DNA from: Phycisphaerales bacterium
Lineage (GTDB): Bacteria; Planctomycetota; Phycisphaerae; Sedimentisphaerales; UBA12454
Assembly (NCBI GenBank): GCA_003142595.1
Contig: PLMU01000003.1
Span: 132,501 to 196,500, forward strand
Length of the DNA: 64,000 bases
Reading direction: 5' to 3'
A program made the translations under genes and the position numbers. Numbering within the stretch: the stretch's first letter is position 1; every line of letters starts with the position of its first letter. The notes below the pieces were generated by a model. That model searched no databases. It was given only the letters and a program-made list of their open reading frames with translations, and was not told where the DNA came from. Of this stretch, positions 8,490 through 17,457 are shown piece by piece.

Positions 8490-10094
8490 TCACTTCCCCC
8501 TTACTGCCCGCAGGCAGGAGTTTGCTTTGTGCTGCGTTTCCTCGAATTCTGTTTTTGGGACACTGTCATAAACAACGCCTCCGCCTGCACGGATATAGGC
8601 CGTATGGTCTTTTATCTGCAGTGAGCGTATAGTTATACAGCTATCGAACTGGCCGTCAACAGTTAAATACATCACCGCCCCGCCGTAATAGCCGCGTTTG
8701 TTTTTTTCGAGCTGGCGGATAATTTTCATAGCCTCTATTTTCGGCGCGCCGGTAAGAGTGCCCATATTCATCGTGGCAAGATAAGCGTTTAAAGCGTCGA
8801 ATTCATCGGCAAGGATTCCTTTGACGTTGCTGACAAGGTGCATTACCGATTCGTATTTTTCCACAATCAAAAGTTCATTGACTATTCGCGTGCCTTTTTG
8901 CGTAACTCTTGCGATATCGTTTCTCGCAAGGTCAACGAGCATCATATGCTCTGCAAGCTCTTTTCTGTCGAGTTTCAATTCCGCCTCATACCGGAAATCG
9001 GTGTCCGGGTCTATTTTACCGTCGATTTTTCCGCGAGGCTTCGTGCCTGCAATCGGACGAATTTCAACCTGGCGAATTTTTGTTCCGCTAACGCGCAGAT
9101 TAAGTTCGGGGCTTGCTCCGGTCAAAATAGTGCTGGGCGAATTAATGTAAAACATATAAGGCGACGGATTAAGCAGCCGAAGTCTTTTATAAACATCCAG
9201 CGGCTCATCGGGGCATGGTTCAATAATAGTTCTGCTGGGGACAACCTGAAAAATATCGCCGTCAACGATATGTTTCTTGGCGGTCTCTACCATTTTTATA
9301 TATTCGGGCAGTTCGGTGTCGGTGCCGGCTTGGGGCAGAGGGCCGGTATATCTTACAGGCTTTGGCATTTCTGTTTGAAGCGTCTTAAAATAATAATCAA
9401 AACAGCTTTCGGCATCGGCGATAATCTGGTTCCTGTCGTCGTTGGTAATAATTACATTGACAACAACGTAAGATTTTTGCGTTTTATGGTCCATCAGGAA
9501 AATATTGTCCGCAAAATAAAGTTCGTAATCCGGCACATCGAGCAGAGCATTTTTGTTTGCGGGGAGTTTTTCAAACTGGTCGATAAAATCATAACTTATC
9601 GCGCCGAGCATTCCGCAGGTAACGCGGAAAGGAGGACCGGAAAGTTCAAAGGCGAAATTAACTGCCCTGATTACGTCCATTTGATTTACAGATTTTAATC
9701 GAGCCTGTTCGTCGATGATATCGTGGTCTGGATTGAGCCGGCCGGTAATACTTTCTTTCTTAAAATTGATTTCTTTGCAGAAGTCGAACCTGTTGCGCCC
9801 GGTGGTCGCGAAATATTTAATCATTCTTTGCCCAGTCGGACTCAGCGCAACGATTTGAAAATCATCGCCCTTTCCGGAAATATACAACGCCGGCCGTGCG
9901 GTGCCGAAAGTCAGTTCGCCCTGGCTTTTTTCCGCCAGGTGGTCTTTCGACTCAAGCAGACAGCAGTGTTTTTGCCTGCCGTAGTCGCTAAGTTTGGCAA
10001 AGAAATCCACCGGCTCGGTAACGTCAATCTGCCTGACGAGCGGAACGATTTGGCCTACTTTGGCCTCAGTTATTTTTTTGTTTAATTCCATCAT
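8490..10094 (-). CDS. trpE: Anthranilate synthase component I
   Basis: Converts chorismate and ammonia to anthranilate. The protein has 534 residues. The C-terminal chorismate-binding domain shows IFQVVPSRTI, RLLNPSPYMFYI, GASPELNLRV, EIRPIAGTKPRG, LVDLARNDIARV and the final TGAPKIEAMKIIRQLE...RGYYGGAVMYL. The N-terminal region (about residues 15-130) would hold the tryptophan feedback site, and the conserved LLES element is seen in HCCLLESKDHL. First gene of the trp operon, about 30 bases downstream of an intrinsic terminator that ends the leader; expression is therefore expected to depend on attenuation. The last codons lie in a small palindrome near 8507-8519. Confidence 0.97.
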   Translation of the reverse strand: MMELNKKITEAKVGQIVPLVRQIDVTEPVDFFAKLSDYGRQKHCCLLESKDHLAEKSQGELTFGTARPALYISGKGDDFQIVALSPTGQRMIKYFATTGRNRFDFCKEINFKKESITGRLNPDHDIIDEQARLKSVNQMDVIRAVNFAFELSGPPFRVTCGMLGAISYDFIDQFEKLPANKNALLDVPDYELYFADNIFLMDHKTQKSYVVVNVIITNDDRNQIIADAESCFDYYFKTLQTEMPKPVRYTGPLPQAGTDTELPEYIKMVETAKKHIVDGDIFQVVPSRTIIEPCPDEPLDVYKRLRLLNPSPYMFYINSPSTILTGASPELNLRVSGTKIRQVEIRPIAGTKPRGKIDGKIDPDTDFRYEAELKLDRKELAEHMMLVDLARNDIARVTQKGTRIVNELLIVEKYESVMHLVSNVKGILADEFDALNAYLATMNMGTLTGAPKIEAMKIIRQLEKNKRGYYGGAVMYLTVDGQFDSCITIRSLQIKDHTAYIRAGGGVVYDSVPKTEFEETQHKANSCLRAVRGK

Positions 10095-10123
10095 AATTTC
10101 TTCTCACAATTTAATAATATACA

Positions 10124-10157
10124 TAAAAAAACGGCCTGTCGCTACCCGACAGGCCGT
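10124..10157 (-). terminator. Attenuator terminator of the trp leader
   Basis: On the minus strand an 11-bp perfect stem (10157-10147 with 10141-10131, loop of 5) is followed by seven T residues. It lies between the leader peptide and trpE, in the correct direction to stop transcription before trpE. The 5' arm carries GCCTGTCGG, complementary to the antiterminator segment upstream. Confidence 0.93.
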
Positions 10158-10223
10158 GAAAATTTATTTTTATATAGTTTTAAATGCAAAAAGAGGTTCA
10201 CAACCTGTCAGCTATTGGACAAG
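10131..10223 (-). promoter_or_regulatory. Mutually exclusive 1:2, 2:3, 3:4 pairings of the trp attenuator
   Basis: Reading the minus strand: segment 1, CTTGTC (10223-10218), directly follows the Trp codons; segment 2, CTGACAGGT (10211-10203), directly follows the leader stop; segment 3 is the terminator 5' arm; segment 4 is its 3' arm. Segment 1 can pair with GACAGG of segment 2 (protector), and segment 2 can pair with GCCTGTCGG of segment 3 (nine pairs including two G-U), which would break the terminator. A ribosome stalled on the Trp codons covers segment 1 and frees segment 2. A small competing hairpin (10194-10206) lies in the same region. Confidence 0.85.
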
Positions 10224-10265
10224 CCACCACCAACCAAAATAATACTTAGAATAGTTTTGAACCAT
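10212..10265 (-). CDS. trpL: trp operon leader peptide
   Basis: A 17-residue peptide, MVQNYSKYYFGWWWLVQ, with three consecutive TGG codons (10232-10224) close to its stop TAG. Position between a strong promoter and a terminator hairpin in front of trpE, plus the placement of the alternative pairings relative to the Trp codons, mark it as the sensing peptide of a transcription attenuator. No Shine-Dalgarno sequence precedes the ATG, and the predicted transcription start is only 3-4 bases upstream, so it is probably translated as a leaderless or near-leaderless message. Confidence 0.9.
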   Translation of the reverse strand: MVQNYSKYYFGWWWLVQ

Positions 10266-10275
10266 AATTAACTAA

Positions 10276-10304
10276 ATAATACCATAATAACGCGTTTTTG
10301 TCAA
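10276..10304 (-). promoter_or_regulatory. Promoter of the trp operon
   Basis: A consensus -35 TTGACA (10304-10299), a 17-base spacer and TATTAT (10281-10276), with TGG just before the -10 giving an extended -10. The expected start point is about 10268-10269, 3-4 bases before the leader peptide ATG. I see no clear operator dyad over the promoter, so TrpR-like control is not supported by the sequence. Confidence 0.88.
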
Positions 10305-10331
10305 GCGGTTAATTTTGGCAATTTTCAATAC

Positions 10332-10360
10332 TTGCATAAAAACCGATTTATGCTTATATT
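10332..10360 (+). promoter_or_regulatory. Promoter of ahcY operon
   Basis: TTGCAT (10332-10337), a 17-base spacer and TATATT (10355-10360). It is divergent from the trp promoter within the same 334-base gap. The 68 bases from here to ahcY contain no SAH-riboswitch-like structure that I can see. Confidence 0.6.
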
Positions 10361-10395
10361 ATTGCCCGATTATAGGAAATTGTTAAAATAGTTAA

Positions 10396-11853
<1,458 letters not shown>

Positions 11854-11880
11854 TATATCTAAAATACGGCGGGCTCTGGT

Positions 11881-12288
11881 ATGTGGGAGCATTTTGCACA
11901 TCAGGCTGATATCGGCATAAAAGCAACTGCCGAGAGCATAAGCAAGGCGTTTGAAGACGCCGCTTTGGCCCTAACGGCAATTGTTACTGACCCGAAAAAA
12001 GTCGATGCCGTAGAATGCGTGGAAATTGAATGTTCCGCCGAGGAAGATGAACTTTTGTTTATTAACTGGCTCAGTTCTATTATATACGAGATGGATGTCA
12101 GGAAAATGCTTTTCAGCAGATTCGAGGTTCAAATTGAAAATTTGACCGTTCACGCGAAAATATGGGGCGAAAAGATTAATCAAATTAAGCATTCTCCTGC
12201 TGTTGAACCAAAGGCTGTTACTTATAATCAATTGAGCGTAAAAGAAGAAAATGGCAAATGGACTGTTCAATGTGTGATTGATGTTTAA
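11881..12288 (+). CDS. Archease, activator of RNA ligase RtcB
   Basis: A 135-residue protein of the archease family. It starts with the characteristic MWEHFAHQADIGI (acidic metal-site residues in HxADIGI) and continues with AFEDAALALTAIVTD, LLFINWLSSIIYEMDVRKM and a C-terminal GKWTVQCVIDV. Archease promotes multiple-turnover guanylylation of RtcB. The downstream rtcB overlaps its stop by one base (TAATG), which supports joint function. The gap from ahcY is 27 bases. The short C-terminal end is normal for the family. Confidence 0.93.
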   Translation: MWEHFAHQADIGIKATAESISKAFEDAALALTAIVTDPKKVDAVECVEIECSAEEDELLFINWLSSIIYEMDVRKMLFSRFEVQIENLTVHAKIWGEKINQIKHSPAVEPKAVTYNQLSVKEENGKWTVQCVIDV

Positions 12289-13718
12289 TGGTAAAACCTC
12301 CACTTAAACGAGTTGGCGAATATTGCTGGCGAGTCGAGCCTTTCGGCAGAATGACTGTGCCTGGTATAATTTTTGCCGACAATAATTTAATAAACGATAT
12401 TGACGAAAAAACTATATCGCAAGTCTGCAACGTTGCTGCACTGCCGGGAATCGTTAAGGCATCGTTCGCAATGCCTGATGCGCACATGGGTTATGGCTTT
12501 TGTATCGGAGGCGTTGCGGCTTTTGACCCTGACGATGGCGGAGTAATTTCCGGCGGAGGCGTCGGATTCGATATCGCCTGCGGCGTTAGGACATTTCACA
12601 CGGGTTTAACAGTCGATGAAATTGAAGGCTTGAGAGAAAGACTGGCTGAATCTCTTTTTCGAGATATTCCAGCGGGCGTCGGCAGCACAGGAAATATTAT
12701 TCTGACTTCCGGCAAACTTGATGATATGCTCGCGGGCGGCGCGATCTGGGCGGTTGAAAAAGGATTCGGCACAAAAGAAGATTTGGATTTTATAGAAGAG
12801 CACGGCCGTATGAAAGGCGCGATGCCGGAAAAAGTTTCACCTCAGGCAAAAAAAAGACAGCAGGAACAAATGGGCACGCTCGGTTCCGGAAATCATTATC
12901 TTGAAGTGCAGAAAGTTGTTGAAATTTATGATAACGCGATTGCCGAAGGATATGGTTTGAAAAAAGGCGACGTAATGGTTAGCGTTCACTGCGGCTCTCG
13001 CGGACTTGGCCATCAAATCGGCACGGATTATCTTAGAGAAATGGCGTCGCAAGCAGGAAGTTTCGGAATTGAACTGCCGGACAGGGAGCTTGCATCAGTA
13101 CCTGTAAATAGTCCGCTTGGTCAGGATTATCTCGGCGCGATGCGGGCGGGTGTTAATTGTGCTCTTGCCAACAGGCAGATTCTCACTGCGCTTATCAGAA
13201 GAGTTTTTTCAGAAATATTTCACAAGGCTCAATTAAAAATGCTTTACGATGTAAGCCACAACACCGCGAAAATGGAAGAGCACGAAGTAAACGGCAAAAT
13301 AAAAATGCTTCTGGTTCATCGCAAAGGTGCGACGCGGTCTTTCGGGCCGGGAAGCAGCGATTTGCCGCCCCGCTATAAGTCCTTTGGCCAGCCAGTGTTA
13401 ATAGGAGGAACAATGGGGACATCTTCATATATTCTTGCAGGCTCAACCCAAAGCGAATCTCTTGCGTTCAGCTCTGCCTGCCACGGCGCGGGTCGAAGTA
13501 TGAGCAGAACGGCGGCGACAAAAAGATGGCAAGGCAGTCAGATTGTCAAAGAACTTGCCGGGCGAAGAATAATTATCAAATCGAGATCAATGAGGGGCCT
13601 GGCTGAGGAGGCCCCGGATGCTTATAAGAATGTCAGCGCAGTGGTCGAGGCGACGGCAAACGCAGGCCTGGCAAAAAAGGTCGCAAAGTTATTGCCCATT
13701 ATTTGCGTTAAGGGCTGA
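12288..13718 (+). CDS. rtcB: RNA-splicing ligase RtcB (3'-phosphate/5'-OH ligase)
   Basis: Joins 2',3'-cyclic phosphate or 3'-phosphate RNA ends to 5'-OH ends with GTP, in RNA repair or tRNA maturation. It has 476 residues, close to the archaeal type (about 480) rather than the shorter E. coli type. Seen motifs: AMPDAHMGYGFCIGGVAAFD, GGVGFDIACGVRTF (metal Asp/Cys), GTLGSGNHYLEVQ, VHCGSRGLGHQ, YDVSHNTAK, and SACHGAGRSMSR in which His399 is the guanylylated histidine. Pairing with archease fits the GTP/Mn-dependent ligase. No RtcA or RtcR is nearby, so the stress regulation known in enterics is not suggested here. Confidence 0.97.
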   Translation: MVKPPLKRVGEYCWRVEPFGRMTVPGIIFADNNLINDIDEKTISQVCNVAALPGIVKASFAMPDAHMGYGFCIGGVAAFDPDDGGVISGGGVGFDIACGVRTFHTGLTVDEIEGLRERLAESLFRDIPAGVGSTGNIILTSGKLDDMLAGGAIWAVEKGFGTKEDLDFIEEHGRMKGAMPEKVSPQAKKRQQEQMGTLGSGNHYLEVQKVVEIYDNAIAEGYGLKKGDVMVSVHCGSRGLGHQIGTDYLREMASQAGSFGIELPDRELASVPVNSPLGQDYLGAMRAGVNCALANRQILTALIRRVFSEIFHKAQLKMLYDVSHNTAKMEEHEVNGKIKMLLVHRKGATRSFGPGSSDLPPRYKSFGQPVLIGGTMGTSSYILAGSTQSESLAFSSACHGAGRSMSRTAATKRWQGSQIVKELAGRRIIIKSRSMRGLAEEAPDAYKNVSAVVEATANAGLAKKVAKLLPIICVKG

Positions 13719-13719
13719 T

Positions 13720-14169
13720 TTGTCTGAAGATAATGCCTTATCGTATTTTCGCAGCAGAATGCCGCGAATAGTTGCGGCTGTGCCAAGCGCAGCCGATTAC
13801 GCGGATGGGATTATTCCGCTGCTGAAAAAAAATCTCAAACAGCATCGCGAACCGATTCAGAAGGATTTCGCACAGGAACTTCTGGCTAAGATTCAGAAAG
13901 CTGAACAGCAGAAAGTGCTTGCCAAAGTCGTCTGGCAGGAAAGATTGGCCTTTGCAGCATTTATATTACTGTCGATAGGAGCAATAGTGATAATGTTTGC
14001 TTTTCCAAATTTAGTAATTGCACCTATCCGGCTGGCGGAAAAACTATATCCGCTGATTAAACTGGCAGTTACAAGTTTTGTAACTCATTGGCAATTATGG
14101 GTTTGTTATATTCTCGCCGCAGCGGCCTGTTTGTATGCCTTCTACGAGTCGCTTTTGCGCGAAAATTAA
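13720..14169 (+). CDS. Small membrane protein of unknown function
   Basis: About 149 residues. The soluble N-terminal part (about 85 residues, charged, ending in a helical segment rich in Gln/Lys) is followed by two hydrophobic spans, around AFAAFILLSIGAIVIMFAF and WVCYILAAAACLYAFY, with the linker IAPIRLAEKLYPLIKLAVT. I chose TTG 13720, which follows the rtcB stop at once and has AAGGG 6-8 bases upstream; an ATG at 13618 in the same frame would lie inside rtcB and adds a peptide with no domain character. Another option is ATG 13759 (MPRIV). The layout resembles anti-sigma-like or Zn-finger-less membrane anchors, but no recognised motif supports that. Its stop overlaps the stop of convergent lysA. 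Confidence 0.6.
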   Translation: MSEDNALSYFRSRMPRIVAAVPSAADYADGIIPLLKKNLKQHREPIQKDFAQELLAKIQKAEQQKVLAKVVWQERLAFAAFILLSIGAIVIMFAFPNLVIAPIRLAEKLYPLIKLAVTSFVTHWQLWVCYILAAAACLYAFYESLLREN

Positions 14170-15449
14170 TACGGCTTCTCCGGCGCAACCATTTCTTCGT
14201 AGCTTTGGCGTTTGCGGATAACCTTGAAATTTTTGCCGTCAACGAGCACCTCTGCAGGCAACGGCCGGGCGTTATAATTACTGGCCATAGTGAAACCATA
14301 AGCGCCTGCGGTGAAAATTGAAATCAAATCGCCGCGCTGGACAGGCGGAATGGCACGGTCTTTTGCGAAAAAGTCTGTTGCTTCGCAAATCGGCCCGACA
14401 ACATCGACAAACTCAAGCCCTTTGATATCGAGCTTATCGGTTCTTTTCAGAAATGAAAATTTTTCTTCAACTTTGGCCGGCCAGATAAAGTGAAAAGCCT
14501 CGTAAAGGCTCGGCCGGATTAAATCATTCATTCCCGCATCGACAATAACGAATTTTTTACTGCCGCCCTGCTTGAGATATAAAACTTTCGTAAGCAAAAG
14601 GCCGGCATTAGCCATAATGCTTTTGCCGGGTTCGAGAATAAGTTTAAGATTTTTATCTTTCAGCAGCGGCACAATTCCCTGGGCATAATGCGCAGCAGTG
14701 GGAACAGTATCAGTTTGATAATCTGCTGCGTATCCGCCGCCCAAATCGAGAGCTTCGATTTTGAAGCCTTTACTTCGCAGCGTGTCAATAAGCGGCAGAA
14801 TTTTTTTAATCGCCTCACAATACGGGTCAATAGTCTTGCCGCCTGAGCCTAAATGGATATGAATGGCACAGAGGTTTACATATTCATTTTTGCCGAATTG
14901 CTCAAAAACTTTTCCCGCGCGCTCAATATCAACACCGAACTTGGCTTCTTTTGTGCCGGTAGTGATGTGTTTATGAGTTTTCGGATCAACATCGGGATTG
15001 ACTCTTAAAGCGGCTTTTGTTTTTTTGCCGGTCTGTTTAGCAAGTGCGATAAGATTTTCAAGTTCAGCTTCGGATTCGATATTAAAATAGCCAATCGGCG
15101 CTTTGAGAGCAGCGATAATTTCCTCATCGGTTTTGCCGACTCCCGCAAAAACCGTTTTTTTCATATCGGCTCCGGCCTGCTGTGCGCGGTAAAGCTCACC
15201 GCCACTTACAATATCAAAGCCGCTTCCGGCCCCGGCCAGTATTTTTAAAATATTTATATTGCCGCAGGCTTTGATTGAATAGCAGACGGTAGTATCGAGT
15301 CCGGAAAAAGCTCTTTTAACTTTTTCAAAATGGTCGAGTATTGTCGCCTTGCTGTAAACGTAAACAGGCGTCCCAACCATCTGAGCGATTTTCTCTACAT
15401 TAACGTCTTCGGCAAACAATTCGCCTTTGTTGTATTTGAAATAATCCAT
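14166..15449 (-). CDS. lysA: Diaminopimelate decarboxylase
   Basis: PLP enzyme making lysine from meso-diaminopimelate, the last step of lysine synthesis. It has 427 residues. The barrel opens with TPVYVYSKATI, the PLP lysine lies in VCYSIKACGNINIL, HIHLGSGG and EALDLGGGYA bind the phosphate, and EPGKSIMANAG and the Cys of GPICEATDFF complete the active site, followed by GAYGFTMASNYNARP. It follows hypB by only 3 bases, so it probably shares the hyp transcript. The stop overlaps that of the convergent membrane protein (shared TTAA). Confidence 0.96.
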   Translation of the reverse strand: MDYFKYNKGELFAEDVNVEKIAQMVGTPVYVYSKATILDHFEKVKRAFSGLDTTVCYSIKACGNINILKILAGAGSGFDIVSGGELYRAQQAGADMKKTVFAGVGKTDEEIIAALKAPIGYFNIESEAELENLIALAKQTGKKTKAALRVNPDVDPKTHKHITTGTKEAKFGVDIERAGKVFEQFGKNEYVNLCAIHIHLGSGGKTIDPYCEAIKKILPLIDTLRSKGFKIEALDLGGGYAADYQTDTVPTAAHYAQGIVPLLKDKNLKLILEPGKSIMANAGLLLTKVLYLKQGGSKKFVIVDAGMNDLIRPSLYEAFHFIWPAKVEEKFSFLKRTDKLDIKGLEFVDVVGPICEATDFFAKDRAIPPVQRGDLISIFTAGAYGFTMASNYNARPLPAEVLVDGKNFKVIRKRQSYEEMVAPEKPY

Positions 15450-15452
15450 ATT

Positions 15453-16097
15453 TTACCTTTTCGCATTTATAAGCCAATTAAACCAGCCTTGCATACCTTT
15501 AGCTGTTTTAGCAGATATTTCAAATATTTTCAAATCTTTATTTAGCTTTTTCGCGTCGCGTTTTACTCTGCTTATATTGAAATCCAGATGCTTGACAAGG
15601 TCTATTTTATTAATTAAAAGCACATCGGCCTGCGCGAAAGCCTTTGGGTATTTTGCGCATTTGTCATCGCCTTCGGCTGTCGAAAGCACAACTGCCCGTG
15701 CCGTTTCGCCGAGGTCGAAATCCGACGGGCAGACAAGATTACCGACATTTTCTATAACGACAATATCAAGTTTATCAGTGTCTAATTGATGGAGCGCCTT
15801 TGTAATCTGCTGGGCACTCAAATGGCAGGCGCCTTTAGTCTCAATCTGCACCGCAGGCAGGCCGGTCTTGCGGATTCTGTCGGCGTCAAATTCGGTATAA
15901 AGGTCTCCCTCAATAACGGCGATGTTAATTTTATTTTTTAAGGCCTTTGCGGTTTTTTCAAGTATGGTCGTCTTGCCGCTGCCCGGCGAAGAAATCATAT
16001 TTATACAAAAAATATTTTTCTTTTTGAAAAATTTTCTGTTCGATTCGGCGAAATCCTCGTTTCTTTCGAGAATTTTTTTGTTTACCTTTATTTTCAT
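15453..16097 (-). CDS. hypB: Hydrogenase/urease nickel chaperone GTPase HypB
   Basis: GTPase that, with HypA, inserts nickel into the large subunit of [NiFe]-hydrogenase. 214 residues. P-loop SSPGSGKTTILEK, switch segment VIEGDLYTEFDADRI, the metal-site region KGACHLSAQQI, DIVVIENVGNLVCPSDFDLGE and the guanine-specificity NKID in LLINKIDLV are all present. The N-terminal His-rich stretch and the CxxCGC motif of some HypB proteins are absent, so it probably has no nickel-storage role. It overlaps hypA by 4 bases. Confidence 0.96.
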   Translation of the reverse strand: MKIKVNKKILERNEDFAESNRKFFKKKNIFCINMISSPGSGKTTILEKTAKALKNKINIAVIEGDLYTEFDADRIRKTGLPAVQIETKGACHLSAQQITKALHQLDTDKLDIVVIENVGNLVCPSDFDLGETARAVVLSTAEGDDKCAKYPKAFAQADVLLINKIDLVKHLDFNISRVKRDAKKLNKDLKIFEISAKTAKGMQGWFNWLINAKR

Positions 16098-16441
16098 TGT
16101 TGTTCCTCAAATTCTATTTCTTCCAACAGCAGCGGCGCGTCATCGCCAAGAGAAAAATCGCTTTTGCCGCATTTGGAACACTTTGGATTATACAAATCAA
16201 AATCAAATTTTTTATGGCAGTTTTTGCATACGGCTTTGAGCGGAATATGTTTTATTTTGAGTTTCGCTCCCTGACAAATAGTCCCGGCCGAGGCCATCTC
16301 GAAGCCAAATTTTATCGCTTCATCGTTAAGTGCGTTTATCTGGCCGCAGCTAATTACAACACGGGTAACTTTTCCGCCTTTTTTCGGAGCCTGGGCAACA
16401 GCCGTATCAACAATATTCTGAGCGACAATAGCCTCGTGCAT
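16094..16441 (-). CDS. hypA: Hydrogenase nickel insertion protein HypA
   Basis: Nickel-binding partner of HypB. 115 residues. I chose ATG 16441 because it gives the conserved N-terminus MHEAIVAQNIV, whose Met-His-Glu start binds nickel; the TTG two codons earlier would spoil this. The structural zinc site is CKNCHKKFDFDLYNPKCSKC (two CxxC). The start overlaps the hypE stop by one base (TGATG) and the stop overlaps hypB by 4, as expected for tightly coupled chaperones. Confidence 0.95.
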   Translation of the reverse strand: MHEAIVAQNIVDTAVAQAPKKGGKVTRVVISCGQINALNDEAIKFGFEMASAGTICQGAKLKIKHIPLKAVCKNCHKKFDFDLYNPKCSKCGKSDFSLGDDAPLLLEEIEFEEQQ

Positions 16442-17457
16442 CAGCAAATCCTCGGCAATTCTCTGCCGTAAGGCATTTGAACAATCCGTCTGCCTTTAAT
16501 TTTCGTTTCAAGCTCAACCAGCGGCTCACCGCTTTTGGAAACCTCTCCTATTATCGCGGCATCTTTGCCGTTTTCGCAGCTTCGGCAGATTTCAAGGCAC
16601 TTTTGTGCTTTTTGCTGCGAGACAACAATTACGACTTTTCCCTCATTTGCGATTTCCAGGATATCGAAGCCCAGCATATCCGCAGCCGCTCTTACCGTAG
16701 GATTTACGGGTATTTGGCTTTCCTGTATTTCAATTCCCAATTCAATTTGATTGACAATTTCATTTAAAGTCGCTGCCAGTCCTCCGCGCGTCGGGTCTCT
16801 CATAAATTTTATATCGTCGCCTAAAGCTTCTATAACTTTCCCACAGATTTGTGCAACAGAGCCGCAATCGCTTTTCATTTCAGACTCAAATTTCATGCCT
16901 TCTCTGTGCGACATAATTGTCATACCGTGGTCGCCGATAGTGCCGCTTACGATAATTTTATCGCCGGCAGTAATCCTTTCGAAACCGATGTCGGCTTTGA
17001 GGAGTTTTAATCCTATGCCGGAAGTGTTTATGAAAAGCTTGTCGGCAGAGCCAGCCTCGACCACTTTCGTATCGCCGCAGACGATTTCGATATTTTCTTC
17101 TTTTACCGCTCGCGCGGCGCTGTGCAAAACTTTTCGCAATACTTCTATTTCGAGGCCTTCTTCCAAAATGAGAGATAAACTCAGAACAAGCGGTTTTGAC
17201 CCGCTGACGGCAAGGTCGTTAATCGTGCCGCAGACAGCGAGTTTGCCGATATCTCCGCCGTTAAAGAATAACGGCTTTACAACAAAGCTGTCGGTCGTGA
17301 AACATATATTGGTTTGTCCGATTTTAATTTCAGCCGAATCGGTAAGTTTATTAAGTGAATAATTTCCAAGAGTCGAGAGGATTACATTGCGGATAAGTTC
17401 ATCGGTTAATCTGCCGCCTCCGCCGTGCGCAAGCAGGATTTTATTGTTAGCTGACAT
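16441..17457 (-). CDS. hypE: Hydrogenase maturation protein HypE (carbamoyl dehydratase)
   Basis: Dehydrates the carbamoyl group delivered by HypF to a thiocyanate on its C-terminal cysteine, the source of the cyanide ligands of the Ni-Fe site. 338 residues of the PurM/AIR-synthase fold. LLAHGGGGRLTDELI, VCGTINDLAVSG, MRDPTRGGLAATLNEI are typical. The C-terminus ends exactly in PRIC, with the required last cysteine. It overlaps hypD by one base. Confidence 0.97.
   Translation of the reverse strand: MSANNKILLAHGGGGRLTDELIRNVILSTLGNYSLNKLTDSAEIKIGQTNICFTTDSFVVKPLFFNGGDIGKLAVCGTINDLAVSGSKPLVLSLSLILEEGLEIEVLRKVLHSAARAVKEENIEIVCGDTKVVEAGSADKLFINTSGIGLKLLKADIGFERITAGDKIIVSGTIGDHGMTIMSHREGMKFESEMKSDCGSVAQICGKVIEALGDDIKFMRDPTRGGLAATLNEIVNQIELGIEIQESQIPVNPTVRAAADMLGFDILEIANEGKVVIVVSQQKAQKCLEICRSCENGKDAAIIGEVSKSGEPLVELETKIKGRRIVQMPYGRELPRIC

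Noticed and set aside
13618-13719. Longer start for the membrane protein after rtcB
   Set aside because: The extra 34 residues are encoded inside rtcB and have a random composition; the TTG at 13720 has better placement.
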